Source of the DNA: Luminiphilus sp.
GTDB taxonomy: Bacteria; Pseudomonadota; Gammaproteobacteria; Pseudomonadales; Halieaceae
Assembly (NCBI GenBank): GCA_028117185.1
Contig: JAOHHD010000015.1
Location: 1 to 38,685 of the forward strand
Direction of reading: 5' to 3'
Length of the DNA stretch: 38,685 nt
How positions within the stretch are numbered: position 1 is the stretch's first letter; every line of letters begins with the position of its first letter. The position numbers and the translations under genes were made by a program. The notes beneath the pieces are model-generated. The model was not told the DNA's origin. It was given only the letters and a program-made list of their open reading frames with translations, and made no database searches. Shown piece after piece: positions 20,532 to 30,395 of the stretch.

Positions 20532-21176
20532 ATGGGTCAAAAGGTACATCCAACGGGTATTCGCCTCGGTATAGTCAAAGACCATAATTCGGTCTGGTAT
20601 GCCGATAGCAAATCCTACGCGAAGAATTTGATCAACGACATCGAGGTGCGCGAGTACATCCTTAAGAAGTTGGATGCCGCATCGGTCAGTCGGGTCAAAA
20701 TTGAGCGGCCAGCGCAAACGGCGCGCATCACTATTTACACCGCACGTCCGGGTATTGTGATCGGCAAAAAAGGCGAAGACGTTGACGGTCTGCGCAAAGA
20801 GCTTTCCGAGAAGATGGGTGTACCAGTCAACATCAACATCGAAGAAATACGCAAGCCAGACTTGGACGCACGATTGGTCGCGCAAAATGTGGCGCAGCAG
20901 CTCGAGCGTCGCGTTATGTTTCGACGCGCCATGAAGCGGGTTGTGCAGAACGCCATGCGCCAAGGTGCCCAGGGTATCAAGGTGCAGGTTGGTGGCCGTT
21001 TGGGTGGCGCTGAGATTGCGCGAACAGAATGGTATCGCGAAGGGCGAGTGCCGTTGCATACCTTGCGTGCTGACATTGATTACGCGACCTATGAGGCGCA
21101 CACCACTTATGGGGTGATTGGCGTCAAGGTATGGATTTTTAAAGGTGAGGTGATTGGCGAAGGTGAAGAGGCGTAA
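20532..21176 (+). CDS. rpsC: 30S ribosomal protein S3
   Basis: mRNA-entry-channel protein with helicase-related function in the 30S subunit. The 214 residues (E. coli 233) begin [20 protein letters not shown]. They include the KH domain motif [18 protein letters not shown] (about 75-92) and the C-terminal domain [20 protein letters not shown]. The C-terminal tail is shorter than in E. coli, ending [10 protein letters not shown], which is common outside enterics. AAGGAGACG precedes the start. Confidence 0.98.
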   Translation: MGQKVHPTGIRLGIVKDHNSVWYADSKSYAKNLINDIEVREYILKKLDAASVSRVKIERPAQTARITIYTARPGIVIGKKGEDVDGLRKELSEKMGVPVNINIEEIRKPDLDARLVAQNVAQQLERRVMFRRAMKRVVQNAMRQGAQGIKVQVGGRLGGAEIARTEWYREGRVPLHTLRADIDYATYEAHTTYGVIGVKVWIFKGEVIGEGEEA

Positions 21177-21221
21177 GCGCCTTAAAACCGGAAGCCGATT
21201 ACCTGATTGAGGAATTAGAAG

Positions 21222-21635
21222 ATGTTACAACCGAAACGGACCAAGTTCCGCAAGATGCAGAAAGGCCGTAACCGCGGTCTGGCGGAGCGTGGCAGTAAGG
21301 TGAGTTTTGGAGAATACGCGCTCAAGGCCACAGGCCGCGGCCGTATCACTGCCCGCCAGATTGAGGCCGCTCGTCGTGCTATGACGCGCCACATTAAGCG
21401 AGGGGGGAAAATTTGGATTCGCGTTTTCCCAGATAAGCCGATTACCGGTAAGCCACTGGAAGTCCGTCAGGGTAAGGGCAAGGGTAACGTTGAATATTGG
21501 GTAGCGCAGATCCAGCCGGGTCGTGTGCTGTATGAAGTTGAGGGCGTGTCAGAGCAGCTGGCGCGTGAAGCATTTGATTTGGCTGCGGCGAAATTGCCTC
21601 TGCAGACCACCTTTGTGAAGCGATCGGTGATGTGA
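21222..21635 (+). CDS. rplP: 50S ribosomal protein L16
   Basis: 50S protein close to the A-site tRNA elbow and essential for subunit maturation. The 137 residues (E. coli 136) begin [19 protein letters not shown]. They carry [20 protein letters not shown] and the [22 protein letters not shown] loop region, where the hydroxylatable arginine of the family lies. The stop overlaps rpmC (TGATG), so the two are coupled. Confidence 0.98.
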   Translation: MLQPKRTKFRKMQKGRNRGLAERGSKVSFGEYALKATGRGRITARQIEAARRAMTRHIKRGGKIWIRVFPDKPITGKPLEVRQGKGKGNVEYWVAQIQPGRVLYEVEGVSEQLAREAFDLAAAKLPLQTTFVKRSVM

Positions 21636-21826
21636 TGAAAGCGAATGAACTTCGAGATAAGTCGGTCGACGAACTTAACCAGCAGTTGCTGAAGCTTCGC
21701 GAGGAGCAATTTAAGTTGCGAATGGCTAATGCCACAGGTCAGTTGGGCCAAAGTCATTTGCTGAAGCAGGCTAAGCGAGATATCGCGCGCGTAAAAACCG
21801 TGATGCAACAGAAGGCAGAACAGTAA
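21635..21826 (+). CDS. rpmC: 50S ribosomal protein L29
   Basis: Small helical protein at the exit tunnel, near the SRP and trigger-factor site. The 63 residues equal the E. coli length and form a helical hairpin: [20 protein letters not shown], then [27 protein letters not shown] split by the family's turn. ATG 21635 overlaps the rplP stop; a GTG one codon earlier is possible but less likely. The stop TAA shares its last base with the rpsQ ATG. Confidence 0.96.
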   Translation: MKANELRDKSVDELNQQLLKLREEQFKLRMANATGQLGQSHLLKQAKRDIARVKTVMQQKAEQ

Positions 21827-22092
21827 TGGGATCGACTGAAAATCAAGCACGAACCCTTCAGGGACGTGTCGTCAGCGACAAGATGGACAAGACTATCACG
21901 GTGAAAATTGAGCGGCGCGTGAAGCATCCGGTGTATGGAAAGTACATTACCCGGTCTTCAAAAGTGCACGCGCATGACGAAGAGAACAAGGCGGGTATGG
22001 GTGACACCGTATTGGTCGCCGAGTCGCGCCCGATGTCAAAAAGTAAGAGTTGGGCGTTGGTAGAGATCGTGGAGACCGCAACTCAGATTTGA
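21826..22092 (+). CDS. rpsQ: 30S ribosomal protein S17
   Basis: Primary 16S rRNA-binding protein of the 30S body. The 88 residues (E. coli 84) carry the OB-fold signature [20 protein letters not shown] (9-28) and the [16 protein letters not shown] segment. Its start overlaps the rpmC stop by one base, coupling rplP-rpmC-rpsQ. It closes the S10 block; a 51-base spacer with a perfect hairpin separates it from rplN. Confidence 0.97.
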   Translation: MGSTENQARTLQGRVVSDKMDKTITVKIERRVKHPVYGKYITRSSKVHAHDEENKAGMGDTVLVAESRPMSKSKSWALVEIVETATQI

Positions 22093-22108
22093 GGTGTGGC
22101 TGAATGGA

Positions 22109-22127
22109 ACGAGCGATAAGCGCTCGT
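22109..22127 (+). other. Hairpin at the S10/spc operon boundary
   Basis: ACGAGCG (22109-22115), loop ATAAG and CGCTCGT (22121-22127) form a perfect 7-bp stem between rpsQ and rplN. TGGCGGAG follows, not a T-tract, so it is probably not a terminator. In E. coli this boundary holds a promoter for the spc operon; I see no clear -35/-10 pair here. Confidence 0.5.
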
Positions 22128-22143
22128 TGGCGGAGTAGAGAAA

Positions 22144-22512
22144 ATGATTCAGACGCAGTCGTATTTAGAAGTGGCTGACAACAGTGGTGCACGTCGGGTG
22201 ATGTGTATCAAAGTGTTGGGTGGCTCGAAGCGTCGTTACGCTCGCGTTGGTGACCTCATTAAAGTCACCGTTAAGGAAGCGATTCCGCGCGGCAAAGTAA
22301 AGAAAGGGCAGGTGATCACGGCGGTGGTTGTTCGCACCAAGAAAGGTGTGCGCCGTCCTGATGGATCGCTGATTAAGTTCGACGAGAATGCGGCGGTATT
22401 GCTGAATGCTCAGGATGCACCTATTGGTACTCGTATATTTGGGCCAGTGACGCGCGAGCTGCGTGGGGAGAAATTCATGAAAATAATTTCACTCGCGCCA
22501 GAAGTGATTTGA
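22144..22512 (+). CDS. rplN: 50S ribosomal protein L14
   Basis: 50S interface protein that contributes to intersubunit bridges and binds the silencing factor RsfS. The 122 residues match the universal length of about 122. Conserved features include [39 protein letters not shown] and the C-terminal [20 protein letters not shown]. It opens the spc block; CGGAGTAGAG lies before the ATG. Confidence 0.99.
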   Translation: MIQTQSYLEVADNSGARRVMCIKVLGGSKRRYARVGDLIKVTVKEAIPRGKVKKGQVITAVVVRTKKGVRRPDGSLIKFDENAAVLLNAQDAPIGTRIFGPVTRELRGEKFMKIISLAPEVI

Positions 22513-22535
22513 GCAAGGATTAAGAGGGTCAGACG

Positions 22536-22850
22536 ATGGCGAAGCTCAAAAGTGATGACGATGTGATCGTGATTGCCGGAAAGGATAAAGGTAAGCGTGG
22601 CACGGTGCGGCGGCTGCTTGACAGTGATCGCGTCATCGTAAGTGGTGTGAACATGGTTAAAAAGCACACCAAGCCAAACCCTCAGGCTGGTGTCGCGGGC
22701 GGCATCGTTGAGCAAGAGGCGCCGATTCGAGCGTCTAACCTGGCGTTATTTAATAGCAAGTCCGGTAAGGGCGAGCGAGTGGGGTATCGGGTTGAAGACG
22801 GCAAGAAAGTGCGCGTCTTTAGGCCGTCTGGCGACTTAGTTGACGCTTGA
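22536..22850 (+). CDS. rplX: 50S ribosomal protein L24
   Basis: One of the two initiator proteins of 50S assembly, binding the 5' end of 23S rRNA. The 104 residues equal the E. coli length. The KOW-type motif [20 protein letters not shown] (8-27) is followed by the conserved [13 protein letters not shown] and the [13 protein letters not shown] segment. It lies 23 bases after rplN and 27 before rplE; in E. coli the S8 repressor site is around this junction, but I cannot identify it here. Confidence 0.98.
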   Translation: MAKLKSDDDVIVIAGKDKGKRGTVRRLLDSDRVIVSGVNMVKKHTKPNPQAGVAGGIVEQEAPIRASNLALFNSKSGKGERVGYRVEDGKKVRVFRPSGDLVDA

Positions 22851-22877
22851 ACCCAGTTGAACAGAGGCATTTAAGAC

Positions 22878-23417
22878 ATGACAGCGCTGAAAGAAATGTA
22901 TCGGACCGAGATTGTGCCCAAGCTGCAAGCAGAACTGGGTCTCAAGAATGTGATGGCGGTGCCGCGCATTACCAAAATTACCTTAAACATGGGTGTTGGA
23001 GAGGCTGTGGGAGATAAGAAAGTCCTCGAGCACGCTGTCTCTGATATGGCAAAGATTGCTGGCCAAAAGCCCGTGATCACAAAATCTCGAAAGTCGATTG
23101 CCGGCTTTAAGATCCGGGATGGCTGGCCGATAGGATGCAAGGTGACATTGCGCGACGAAAGAATGTACGAGTTCTTGGATCGTCTCATCAATATCTCAAT
23201 CCCCCGGGTACGTGACTTCCGAGGCATCAGTCCCAAGCAGTTTGACGGTCGCGGCAACTTTGCCATGGGCGTGACAGAACAGATTATTTTTCCAGAAATT
23301 GATTACGACCAAATTGACAAGCTGCGTGGCATGGACATCACCATTGCCACCACTGCGGCAAACGATGAACAGGGCAGGGCGTTGCTTGCGGCGTTCAATT
23401 TTCCCTTCAGAAGCTGA
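22878..23417 (+). CDS. rplE: 50S ribosomal protein L5
   Basis: 5S rRNA-binding protein of the central protuberance that contacts P-site tRNA and S13. The 179 residues equal the E. coli length. Features: [20 protein letters not shown] near 25-45, [19 protein letters not shown], and the C-terminal [20 protein letters not shown]. rpsN begins 12 bases downstream. Confidence 0.99.
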   Translation: MTALKEMYRTEIVPKLQAELGLKNVMAVPRITKITLNMGVGEAVGDKKVLEHAVSDMAKIAGQKPVITKSRKSIAGFKIRDGWPIGCKVTLRDERMYEFLDRLINISIPRVRDFRGISPKQFDGRGNFAMGVTEQIIFPEIDYDQIDKLRGMDITIATTAANDEQGRALLAAFNFPFRS

Positions 23418-23429
23418 GGCATCAGAAAT

Positions 23430-23735
23430 ATGGCTAAGAAATCCATGGTTGCCCGAGAGGCTAAACGTGCACGGACCGTTGAGAAGTTTGCGGCGAGACG
23501 TGCACAGCTCAAGGAAACCATCGCCAATTTGAATACGTCCGATGAGGAGCGTTGGGAAGCACAGATCGCATTACAGAAGCTGCCCCGCAATGCCAGCCCC
23601 GTTCGCCAGCAGCGACGCTGCCAGCTGACAGGGCGCCCGCACGGTGTTTATCGAAAATTCGGCTTGTGTCGTAACAAGCTACGGGAAGCCGCCATGCGCG
23701 GCGATGTACCTGGTCTGGTTAAGTCCAGCTGGTAA
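23430..23735 (+). CDS. rpsN: 30S ribosomal protein S14 (zinc-independent form)
   Basis: 30S head assembly protein. The 101 residues are the long C-minus type: the tail [20 protein letters not shown] lacks the CxxC-CxxC zinc ribbon of the short form. This is the usual version in this position in gammaproteobacteria. A short zinc form, if present as a paralogue, would be elsewhere. The gene lies 12 bases after rplE and 14 before rpsH. Confidence 0.98.
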   Translation: MAKKSMVAREAKRARTVEKFAARRAQLKETIANLNTSDEERWEAQIALQKLPRNASPVRQQRRCQLTGRPHGVYRKFGLCRNKLREAAMRGDVPGLVKSSW

Positions 23736-23749
23736 CGGAGAACTTTTAA

Positions 23750-24145
23750 ATGAGCATGCAAGATCCGTTGAGCGATATGTTGACCCGCTTGCGCAATGCG
23801 CAAATGGCAGGCAAGCAGAATGTTGATATGCCGGGGTCCAAGTTGAAAGTGTCTGTGGCAAAGGTCCTAGAGCAGGAAGGATACATTGCAGGGCATCGGT
23901 ATGACGAGAGTTCGGGCAAGCCGCGTCTCCATATTGACCTCAAGTATTACGAGGGCAAGCCGGTGATCGCTGAGATAGACCGAATCAGTAAGCCGTCTTT
24001 GCGCCGGTACTCAGGTAAAGATGGGCTGCCCACCGTCCGTGGCGGATTGGGAGTGGCAATCGTCTCCACCTCACAAGGTGTCATGACGGATCGTGCCGCT
24101 CGTGCTGCCGGTGTGGGAGGCGAAGTCCTCTGCACCGTCTTCTGA
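23750..24145 (+). CDS. rpsH: 30S ribosomal protein S8
   Basis: Primary 16S rRNA-binding protein of the 30S platform; in E. coli also the repressor of the spc operon. The 131 residues (E. coli 130) begin [18 protein letters not shown] and end with the conserved [20 protein letters not shown] region that contacts rRNA. AACGGAGAA lies about ten bases before the ATG. Confidence 0.98.
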   Translation: MSMQDPLSDMLTRLRNAQMAGKQNVDMPGSKLKVSVAKVLEQEGYIAGHRYDESSGKPRLHIDLKYYEGKPVIAEIDRISKPSLRRYSGKDGLPTVRGGLGVAIVSTSQGVMTDRAARAAGVGGEVLCTVF

Positions 24146-24169
24146 ATAAAGAATTGGAGCGTTTGAAAA

Positions 24170-24697
24170 ATGTCTCGTGTAGCAAATAGCCCCGTTGCGG
24201 TCCCTAAAGGGGTCGATATCAAAATTGAAGGCGTGAACCTCTCCGTTAAAGGTGGAAAGGGTTCGTTGGACCTGATGCTGACTAATGGTATTGGTGTCAG
24301 CGTCGCCGAAGACCTTGCAACGATTACGTACGATAACGACGACTGCCGCGCCATGGCCGGTACGACTCGTTCGCTACTCGCCAATATGGTGAAGGGCGTT
24401 TCAGAGGGTTGGGAAAAGCGGTTGTTGCTGAACGGCGTTGGTTATCGTGCAAAGGCCTCAGGTAAGTCCGTCAACCTGACGATTGGCCTGTCTCATCCCG
24501 TTGACTATCAGTTGGCTGATGGGTTGTCTGCGGACACGCCTACGCAAACAGAGATCGTGATCTCTGGCATCGACAAACAGGCTGTGGGCCAAGCGGCAGC
24601 AGAAATTCGCAGCTTTCGTCCGCCAGAGCCTTATAAGGGCAAAGGCATTCGTTACGCGGACGAGCACGTCCGACGTAAAGAAGCCAAGAAAAAGTAA
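24170..24697 (+). CDS. rplF: 50S ribosomal protein L6
   Basis: 50S protein near the sarcin-ricin loop and factor-binding site. The 175 residues (E. coli 177) show two homologous domains, with the C-terminal signature RPPEPYKGKGIRYADEHVRR (about 151-170) typical of bacterial L6. The start follows AATTGGAGCG by a short gap. rplR starts 12 bases after the stop. Confidence 0.98.
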   Translation: MSRVANSPVAVPKGVDIKIEGVNLSVKGGKGSLDLMLTNGIGVSVAEDLATITYDNDDCRAMAGTTRSLLANMVKGVSEGWEKRLLLNGVGYRAKASGKSVNLTIGLSHPVDYQLADGLSADTPTQTEIVISGIDKQAVGQAAAEIRSFRPPEPYKGKGIRYADEHVRRKEAKKK

Positions 24698-24709
24698 TCG
24701 GAACCGTCT

Positions 24710-25060
24710 ATGAATACGAAAACACAAGCGCGATTGCGCCGAGCAAAGAAGTCCAGAGTGCATATGCGCACTGCAGGGACTGTCCGGCTGTCTGTTCACC
24801 GCACACCTCGCCATATTTATGCGCAGGTGATTTCTGGTGACAGTAAGACCGTTCTCGCCCAGGCGTCGACGCTGGATAAAGCATTGCGTTCGGATGCGAC
24901 TGGCAACGTTGCTGCGGCTGGTGCAGTCGGCAAATTAGTCGCTGAACGAGCGAAGGCGGCGGGTGTGTCCACGGTCGCGTTTGACCGGTCAGGATTTCGA
25001 TATCACGGCCGGGTAAAAGCCCTTGCAGAGGCCGCTCGTGAAGGCGGACTGGAGTTTTAA
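24710..25060 (+). CDS. rplR: 50S ribosomal protein L18
   Basis: 5S rRNA-binding protein of the central protuberance. The 116 residues (E. coli 117) have a basic N-terminus ([13 protein letters not shown]), the [16 protein letters not shown] strand region and the conserved C-terminus [20 protein letters not shown]. Only three bases separate it from rpsE, whose ribosome-binding site must lie inside the end of this gene. Confidence 0.98.
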   Translation: MNTKTQARLRRAKKSRVHMRTAGTVRLSVHRTPRHIYAQVISGDSKTVLAQASTLDKALRSDATGNVAAAGAVGKLVAERAKAAGVSTVAFDRSGFRYHGRVKALAEAAREGGLEF

Positions 25061-25063
25061 GAG

Positions 25064-25585
25064 ATGGCAATGAACGACAAAAAGCAGCAGCGTGAGCAGC
25101 GCACTGAAGGCGACCTTCAAGAGAAATTGGTGCAGGTTAACCGTGTCGCCAAGACCGTGAAGGGTGGCCGTATCATGAGCTTTACCGCCCTGACTGTGGT
25201 GGGAGACGGTAAAGGTCGAGTTGGTTACGGACGTGGAAAGGCGCGAGAAGTGCCAGTCGCCATTCAGAAGGCGATGGAAGCAGCGCGTCGCAACATGGTC
25301 AAAGTGCAGTTGGTCAACGGCACGTTGCAGTATCCCATTAGAGCTGCCCACGGCGCCTCTAAGGTCTATATGCAGCCAGCCTCTGAGGGTACGGGTGTGA
25401 TTGCCGGGGGTGCGATGCGGTCAGTTCTAGAGTTGGCTGGTGTGCACAATGTCTTGGCAAAGTGCTACGGCTCTACCAACCCCGTTAACGTTGTTCAGGC
25501 GACTTATAAAGGCCTGCGTGACATGACTTCTCCTGAGGATGTGGCGGCACGCCGCGGCCTCAGCGTAGAAGAAATCCTTAGCTGA
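25064..25585 (+). CDS. rpsE: 30S ribosomal protein S5
   Basis: Accuracy-related 30S protein near the mRNA entry; mutations in its N-terminal loop give spectinomycin resistance in E. coli. The 173 residues (E. coli 167) contain that loop unaltered as [16 protein letters not shown]. The S5 signature [18 protein letters not shown] and the C-terminal fold with [16 protein letters not shown] follow. The first ATG (25064) is used; a second Met two codons on is an alternative. rpmD begins 17 bases later. Confidence 0.97.
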   Translation: MAMNDKKQQREQRTEGDLQEKLVQVNRVAKTVKGGRIMSFTALTVVGDGKGRVGYGRGKAREVPVAIQKAMEAARRNMVKVQLVNGTLQYPIRAAHGASKVYMQPASEGTGVIAGGAMRSVLELAGVHNVLAKCYGSTNPVNVVQATYKGLRDMTSPEDVAARRGLSVEEILS

Positions 25586-25602
25586 GTAGCGAGGGAAGCA
25601 TA

Positions 25603-25797
25603 ATGAGCAAAGCGATGATTAAAGTGACGCAAGTTCGCAGTATTCATGGCCGGTTGCAGAAGCATAAAGCTTGTGTGGCAGGACTGGGTCTGCGCCGTAT
25701 TGGCCACACTGTTGAGGTGGAAGATACACCGTCAGTGCGGGGCATGATCAACAAGGTCAACTACCTCGTGCGTGTGGAGGACGAGAGCAATGTCTGA
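25603..25797 (+). CDS. rpmD: 50S ribosomal protein L30
   Basis: Small 50S protein of bacterial ribosomes. The 64 residues (E. coli 59) contain [20 protein letters not shown] and [20 protein letters not shown], both typical of the family. GAGGGAAGC precedes the ATG. The 3' end overlaps the rplO start by eight bases. Confidence 0.97.
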   Translation: MSKAMIKVTQVRSIHGRLQKHKACVAGLGLRRIGHTVEVEDTPSVRGMINKVNYLVRVEDESNV

Positions 25798-26236
25798 CGA
25801 AATGCGATTGAATAGTTTGAGCCCAGCACCGGGCGCTAAGCGCGCCGCGAAGCGTGTAGGCCGCGGTATCGGCTCTGGAAACGGTAAGACGGCTGGTCGC
25901 GGGCATAAAGGACTCAAGTCTCGCTCGGGCGGCACGGTGAAAGCGGGTTTTGAGGGTGGCCAGATGCCGCTGCAAAAACGTTTGCCGAAGTATGGCTTTA
26001 CGTCTCGTATCGGCAGAACTACCGCCGAAGTACGACTGCACGAACTCAACTTAGTCGAAGGCGACACTATCGATATCGCGGCATTGAAATCAGCTGATTT
26101 GATTAAAGATGATGTGATGCGTGTTCGCGTATTTTTGTCTGGAGAGATTACGCGTGCCGTCACCGTATCGGGTGTGACTGTGACCAAGGGTGCGCGAGCA
26201 GCTATTGAAGCAGCTGGTGGGAGCGTCGAGGCGTAA
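25790..26236 (+). CDS. rplO: 50S ribosomal protein L15
   Basis: Late-assembling 50S protein. With ATG 25790 the protein has 148 residues; the internal ATG at 25802 would give the E. coli-like 144 residues starting MRLNSLSP. I prefer 25790 because GGAGG lies at 25776-25780 with normal spacing, and no such site precedes 25802. The glycine/basic segment [19 protein letters not shown] and the [15 protein letters not shown] motif identify it. It overlaps rpmD and leaves three bases before secY. Confidence 0.96.
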   Translation: MSDEMRLNSLSPAPGAKRAAKRVGRGIGSGNGKTAGRGHKGLKSRSGGTVKAGFEGGQMPLQKRLPKYGFTSRIGRTTAEVRLHELNLVEGDTIDIAALKSADLIKDDVMRVRVFLSGEITRAVTVSGVTVTKGARAAIEAAGGSVEA

Positions 26237-26239
26237 TCC

Positions 26240-27565
26240 ATGGCAAATGGCATGCCTACAATGAATTCAGCCGGCATGGGAGAGCTTTTTGCTCGCCTGC
26301 GTTTCGTGCTGATTGCGCTGTTGATTTACCGCGTTGGCACGCATATCCCTGTGCCCGGTATCGATCCAGAGCAGTTGTCGGCGCTATTTGATCAAAACCA
26401 AGGAACCATTTTGGGCCTTGCGAATGTTTTTTCGGGCGGTGCACTGGAGCGCATGAGTATTCTGGCGTTGGGTATTCTGCCTTACATATCCGCCTCGATT
26501 ATTATGCAGCTGATGACGGCGGTAACGCCGCAGCTAGAGCAGCTAAAGAAAGAAGGTGAGGCGGGCCGACGGAAAATTTCTCAGTGGACGCGCTACCTGA
26601 CTGTCGTGCTGGCGTTAGTGCAAGGATCTGGCATGACCGTGGGATTGGCTAATCAGGGCCTGACCTACGTTACCGGATTCAGTTTTTATGTGACTGCAGT
26701 CGCGTCTCTGGTTACCGGTGCGGTGTTCATGATGTGGTTGGGTGAGCAAATTACTGAGCGCGGAGTTGGTAACGGTATTTCGCTATTGATTTTTGCCGGC
26801 ATTGTGGCTGGTTTACCCGCCGCTATCGGGCAGTCGCTTGAGCAGGCGAGACAAGGTGAAATTAGCATCCTTATCCTGCTGGGCATCTTGGTTTTGGCAG
26901 CGGTTGTTATCTATCTTGTGGTGTTCATCGAGCGTGGGCAGCGTCGTATTACAGTGAACTACGCCAAGCGTCAGCAGGGCCGCAAAATGATGCAGGCGCA
27001 AGCGTCGCATTTGCCTTTAAAAGTGAATATGGCAGGGGTTATCCCGGCTATTTTTGCCAGCTCTATTTTGCTATTTCCCGCGTCGGTCGCACAGTGGTTT
27101 GGTAGCGGCGATAGCGCTGATTGGCTACAGGATTTGGCAGTGGCGATTGGTCCCGGTCAGCCGTTAAATATTTTGCTATTTACCGGCTTTATCGTTTTCT
27201 TCTGCTTCTTCTACACGGCGTTGATGTTCAATCCGCAAGAAGTGGCCGACAACTTAAAGCGCTCTGGCGCATTTGTGCCCGGTATTCGTCCGGGGCAACA
27301 AACCGCCAATTACATTGATGGTGTGCTGACGAGATTGACGGTGTTTGGCTCAGCTTACATCGCTTTAGTGTGCCTGCTGCCGCAATTTTTGGTTGTGATG
27401 TTCAATGTGCCTTTTTATCTGGGTGGCACGTCAATGCTGATTGTGGTCGTTGTGGTCATGGATTTTATGGCCCAGGTACAAAGTCATCTAATGTCACACC
27501 AGTACGAGGGCGTGATGAAAAAAGCCAACCTCGGGAGTGTTAGTCCTGCGGGTCGGGTGAGATAG
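26240..27565 (+). CDS. secY: Preprotein translocase subunit SecY
   Basis: Channel subunit of the SecYEG translocon in the inner membrane; partner of the SecE encoded at 210-569. The 441 residues (E. coli 443) contain ten hydrophobic segments. The plug and second-span region is around [25 protein letters not shown] (positions about 61-85), and the cytoplasmic loop includes [20 protein letters not shown], the ribosome/SecA-contacting region. The start is three bases after rplO, with GAGG inside the rplO end. Confidence 0.98.
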   Translation: MANGMPTMNSAGMGELFARLRFVLIALLIYRVGTHIPVPGIDPEQLSALFDQNQGTILGLANVFSGGALERMSILALGILPYISASIIMQLMTAVTPQLEQLKKEGEAGRRKISQWTRYLTVVLALVQGSGMTVGLANQGLTYVTGFSFYVTAVASLVTGAVFMMWLGEQITERGVGNGISLLIFAGIVAGLPAAIGQSLEQARQGEISILILLGILVLAAVVIYLVVFIERGQRRITVNYAKRQQGRKMMQAQASHLPLKVNMAGVIPAIFASSILLFPASVAQWFGSGDSADWLQDLAVAIGPGQPLNILLFTGFIVFFCFFYTALMFNPQEVADNLKRSGAFVPGIRPGQQTANYIDGVLTRLTVFGSAYIALVCLLPQFLVVMFNVPFYLGGTSMLIVVVVVMDFMAQVQSHLMSHQYEGVMKKANLGSVSPAGRVR

Positions 27566-27581
27566 GAACTAGGAGTTTCCG

Positions 27582-27698
27582 ATGAAAGTGCGAGCTTCGG
27601 TAAAAAAAATGTGTCGTAACTGTAAAGTGGTGCGACGGAATGGTGTGGTCAGGGTTATTTGTTCTTCTGATCCCCGTCACAAGCAACGCCAGGGCTAA
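27582..27698 (+). CDS. rpmJ: 50S ribosomal protein L36 (zinc form)
   Basis: Smallest 50S protein. A 38-codon frame between secY and rpsM encodes the canonical 38-residue protein: [17 protein letters not shown], then [16 protein letters not shown]. Cys11, Cys14, Cys27 and His33 form the zinc ribbon, so this is the zinc-containing version. CTAGGAG lies about nine bases before the ATG. Its place after secY at the end of the spc block is standard. Confidence 0.97.
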   Translation: MKVRASVKKMCRNCKVVRRNGVVRVICSSDPRHKQRQG

Positions 27699-27701
27699 GC
27701 C

Positions 27702-27730
27702 TTGAAGCGTAGCGATCAAATCATTAAGAT
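27702..27730 (+). promoter_or_regulatory. Candidate promoter for the alpha operon
   Basis: TTGAAG (27702-27707, 4 of 6 to the -35 consensus), a 17-base spacer and TAAGAT (27725-27730, 4 of 6 to -10) lie in the rpmJ-rpsM spacer, predicting a start near 27737. Both boxes are imperfect and the region is also read through from the spc genes, so this would be a secondary promoter. The leader from there to rpsM is the region where S4 represses translation in E. coli; I could not confirm that pseudoknot. Confidence 0.35.
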
Positions 27731-27803
27731 GCGCGCCCCAAAGTGGGACGAGCAGACTGCGTGCAGCTTTTTATGTGCCGCTCAACAGGTGTGGAGATAA
27801 AAG

Positions 27804-28160
27804 ATGGCGCGTATCGCCGGGGTCAATATTCCAGATCACAAACATGCAGTGATCTCCTTGACACATATTTTTGGTATAGGCAGGACGCAAGCCAAGAAGC
27901 TGTGCGAAGTGAGCAACATTCCCGAGACGACTAAGATCGGCGAGTTGTCAGAAGGTGAGCTAGATCAGCTGCGTTCGCTGGTTTCCGATATGAATGTTGA
28001 AGGAGATCTGCGTCGTGAGGTGTCTATGAACATCAAACGATTGATGGATCTTGGTTGTAATCGTGGTTTGCGACACCGCAAGGGTCTGCCTTTGCGTGGC
28101 CAGCGTACCAAGACGAACGCCAGAACGAGAAAAGGGCCTCGAAAGCCCATAAGAAGGTAA
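27804..28160 (+). CDS. rpsM: 30S ribosomal protein S13
   Basis: 30S head protein at the subunit interface, contacting L5 and P-site tRNA. The 118 residues equal the E. coli length. Conserved segments: [18 protein letters not shown] at the N-terminus and the C-terminal [20 protein letters not shown] basic tail reaching the tRNAs. It is first in the alpha block, with GTGGAGAT before the ATG. Confidence 0.99.
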   Translation: MARIAGVNIPDHKHAVISLTHIFGIGRTQAKKLCEVSNIPETTKIGELSEGELDQLRSLVSDMNVEGDLRREVSMNIKRLMDLGCNRGLRHRKGLPLRGQRTKTNARTRKGPRKPIRR

Positions 28161-28203
28161 ATAGGCAGTCGCCCGGGTAGTTAAGGGCGGTGACTTTGGT
28201 GGA

Positions 28204-28223
28204 GCTACATCACTGTTTGTAGC
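28204..28223 (+). other. Hairpin in the rpsM-rpsK spacer
   Basis: GCTACA (28204-28209) and TGTAGC (28218-28223) are perfect complements around an 8-base loop in the 87-base spacer. No T-tract follows. It may be an mRNA processing or stability element; function unknown. Confidence 0.35.
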
Positions 28224-28247
28224 GTCGATATTAAAGCGAGAAGACAG

Positions 28248-28637
28248 ATGGCAAAAAACGCCAAGACAACTAAACGGAAGATCACCAAGCAGGTGGTCGA
28301 TGGTGTAGCGCATATCCATGCGTCGTTTAACAACACCATTATTACGATTACGGACCGGCAGGGTAATACTCTGAGTTGGGCCACCGCTGGTGGTTCTGGA
28401 TTCCGTGGCTCGCGTAAATCAACGCCCTTTGCCGCACAGGTTGCCGCAGAGCGAGCTGGTGAAGCAGCAAAAGAATACGGACTGAGAAATTTAGATGTCC
28501 AAGTAAAGGGACCAGGACCGGGTCGAGAGTCAGCGGTGCGTGCTCTTAATAGTTGTGGTTATAAGATTACGAATATCACCGATGTGACGCCCATCCCGCA
28601 CAACGGATGTCGCCCACCCAAGAAGCGTCGCGTTTAG
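28248..28637 (+). CDS. rpsK: 30S ribosomal protein S11
   Basis: Platform protein near the mRNA 3' exit and Shine-Dalgarno helix. The 129 residues equal the E. coli length. [17 protein letters not shown] near 24-40 and the C-terminal [13 protein letters not shown] are diagnostic; the Asn-Gly pair in the latter is the isoaspartate site known in the family. rpsD follows after 25 bases. Confidence 0.99.
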   Translation: MAKNAKTTKRKITKQVVDGVAHIHASFNNTIITITDRQGNTLSWATAGGSGFRGSRKSTPFAAQVAAERAGEAAKEYGLRNLDVQVKGPGPGRESAVRALNSCGYKITNITDVTPIPHNGCRPPKKRRV

Positions 28638-28662
28638 CGCGCTGTCAGAGAGGACTTAGCAA

Positions 28663-29283
28663 ATGGCTCGATATATTGGACCGAAGTGCAAGCTCTCCCG
28701 CAGGGAGGGGACAGATTTACAGCTCAAGAGCGGTGTTGCCGCTTTTGATAAGAAGTGTAAGTCAGAAACAGCGCCTGGGCAGCATGGTGCTCGCCGAGGA
28801 CGCTTGTCTGACTACGGCGTTCAGTTGCGCGAAAAACAGAAAGTGCGTCGAATCTATGGTGTGCTGGAAAAGCAGTTTCGGAATTACTATAAAGAGGCGG
28901 CGCGTTTGAAAGGGGCCACCGGCGAAAACCTGCTAACATTGTTAGAGAGTCGACTGGACAACGTGGTGTATCGCATGGGGTTTGGATCCACTCGATCAGA
29001 ATCTCGGCAATTGGTCTCGCACAAAGGAATACTGGTGAATGGCGTGGTAGTGAATATCCCGTCTTATCAAGTGAAGCCGGGTGATGTCGTCTCGGTGCGC
29101 GAGAAAGCGAAGAAACAGCTTCGTGTGCAATCAGCACTAGCGATTGCAGAGCAACGCGGCGAACCCATCTGGGTAGACGTCGATGTCGATAAGTTGGAAG
29201 GGACGTTTAAGTCACATCCAGATCGACAGGATCTTTCCAGCGAAATTAACGAAAACCTGATTGTGGAGCTGTACTCGAAGTAA
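28663..29283 (+). CDS. rpsD: 30S ribosomal protein S4
   Basis: Primary 16S rRNA-binding protein, fidelity factor and, in E. coli, repressor of the alpha operon. The 206 residues equal the E. coli length. The N-terminus [18 protein letters not shown] lacks a complete zinc ribbon. The S4 RNA-binding domain is at about 95-155, with [20 protein letters not shown]. The gene order rpsM-rpsK-rpsD-rpoA-rplQ is the standard alpha operon. Confidence 0.99.
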   Translation: MARYIGPKCKLSRREGTDLQLKSGVAAFDKKCKSETAPGQHGARRGRLSDYGVQLREKQKVRRIYGVLEKQFRNYYKEAARLKGATGENLLTLLESRLDNVVYRMGFGSTRSESRQLVSHKGILVNGVVVNIPSYQVKPGDVVSVREKAKKQLRVQSALAIAEQRGEPIWVDVDVDKLEGTFKSHPDRQDLSSEINENLIVELYSK

Positions 29284-29336
29284 TTGGCTTCGAGACACTG
29301 TTATTCCCCAATCCCTGATGCAATCGAAGGTGCTTT

Positions 29337-30341
29337 ATGCAAAGTTCGGTCACTGAGTTTTTGACACCCCGCGTCATCAAAGTTGATGAGGCTTCCAATA
29401 CCCGCGCTACCGTGACACTGGAGCCGCTTGAGCGTGGCTTCGGCCATACACTGGGCAATGCGCTGCGTCGTATTCTGTTGTCTTCTATGCCTGGCTGCGC
29501 CATCACTGAAGTAGAAATAGATGGTGTGGAGCATGAGTATTCTGCCATCGAAGGCGTGCAGGAAGACGTCATTGAAATTCTCTTGAACTTGAAAGGTGTC
29601 GCACTGTCTTTATCGGGTAAGGACTCTGCACAGCTGACGTTGTCGGCACAAGGTCCTTGCACCGTGACGGCAGCAGACATTCAGGTAGACCATGATGTTG
29701 AGATCTCAAATCCGGAACACGTCATTTGTGAGATTACCGCTAAGTCGGCATTGTCGATTCGATTGATGGTTGAGCGAGGCCGCGGCTATGTGCCTGCGGA
29801 TGCGCGCGATAATCCAGAAGAGGAGACCCGCTCTATTGGTCGCCTGCCGCTGGATGCTTCTTTCTCGCCAATTCGGCGCATTAGCTACGTGGTAGATTCG
29901 GCGCGAGTCGAACAGCGTACGGACCTCGATAAGCTCATCATTGATCTGGAGACAAACGGTACGCTGGACCCAGAAGAAGCGATCCGTCGTGCGGCAACGA
30001 TCCTACAGCAGCAGCTGGCGGTATTTGTCGACCTAGAAGGAGAGGCGCAAGCCGCGGCAACAGAGGCTGCTGAAGAAGTCGATCCTATTTTGCTGAGACC
30101 GGTCGATGACCTCGAGTTGACGGTCCGTTCAGCGAATTGCTTGAAGGCTGAAAACATTTACTACATCGGCGATTTGGTGCAGCGCACCGAGGTGGAGCTG
30201 TTGAAAACGCCCAACCTTGGCAAGAAGTCTTTGACAGAAATTAAGGACGTGTTGGCATCCCGTGGTTTGTCGCTGGGTATGCGTCTTGAGGCGTGGCCAC
30301 CGGCGAGTCTTAAAAATGATGAGCGCCTGTTGAGCGTCTAA
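29337..30341 (+). CDS. rpoA: DNA-directed RNA polymerase subunit alpha
   Basis: Alpha dimer scaffold of RNA polymerase and docking point for activators and UP elements. The 334 residues (E. coli 329) have an N-terminal dimerisation domain including the conserved [20 protein letters not shown] (about 30-49). A flexible linker lies near 236-255. The C-terminal domain starts near 257 with [20 protein letters not shown]; Arg264 matches the UP-element-contacting Arg265 of E. coli. That domain is almost identical to the E. coli one. Confidence 0.99.
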   Translation: MQSSVTEFLTPRVIKVDEASNTRATVTLEPLERGFGHTLGNALRRILLSSMPGCAITEVEIDGVEHEYSAIEGVQEDVIEILLNLKGVALSLSGKDSAQLTLSAQGPCTVTAADIQVDHDVEISNPEHVICEITAKSALSIRLMVERGRGYVPADARDNPEEETRSIGRLPLDASFSPIRRISYVVDSARVEQRTDLDKLIIDLETNGTLDPEEAIRRAATILQQQLAVFVDLEGEAQAAATEAAEEVDPILLRPVDDLELTVRSANCLKAENIYYIGDLVQRTEVELLKTPNLGKKSLTEIKDVLASRGLSLGMRLEAWPPASLKNDERLLSV

Positions 30342-30352
30342 TATTTAATAAC

Positions 30353-30373
30353 GCCTGGCAGTGATTGTCAGGC
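30353..30373 (+). other. Hairpin in the rpoA-rplQ spacer
   Basis: GCCTGGCA (30353-30360), loop GTGAT and TGTCAGGC (30366-30373) form an 8-bp stem with one G-T pair, shortly before the rplQ ribosome-binding site. No T-tract follows. It could protect or process the rpoA 3' end; function unknown. Confidence 0.45.
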
Positions 30374-30395
30374 ACGATTTGTAAGGAAAAGAGCC

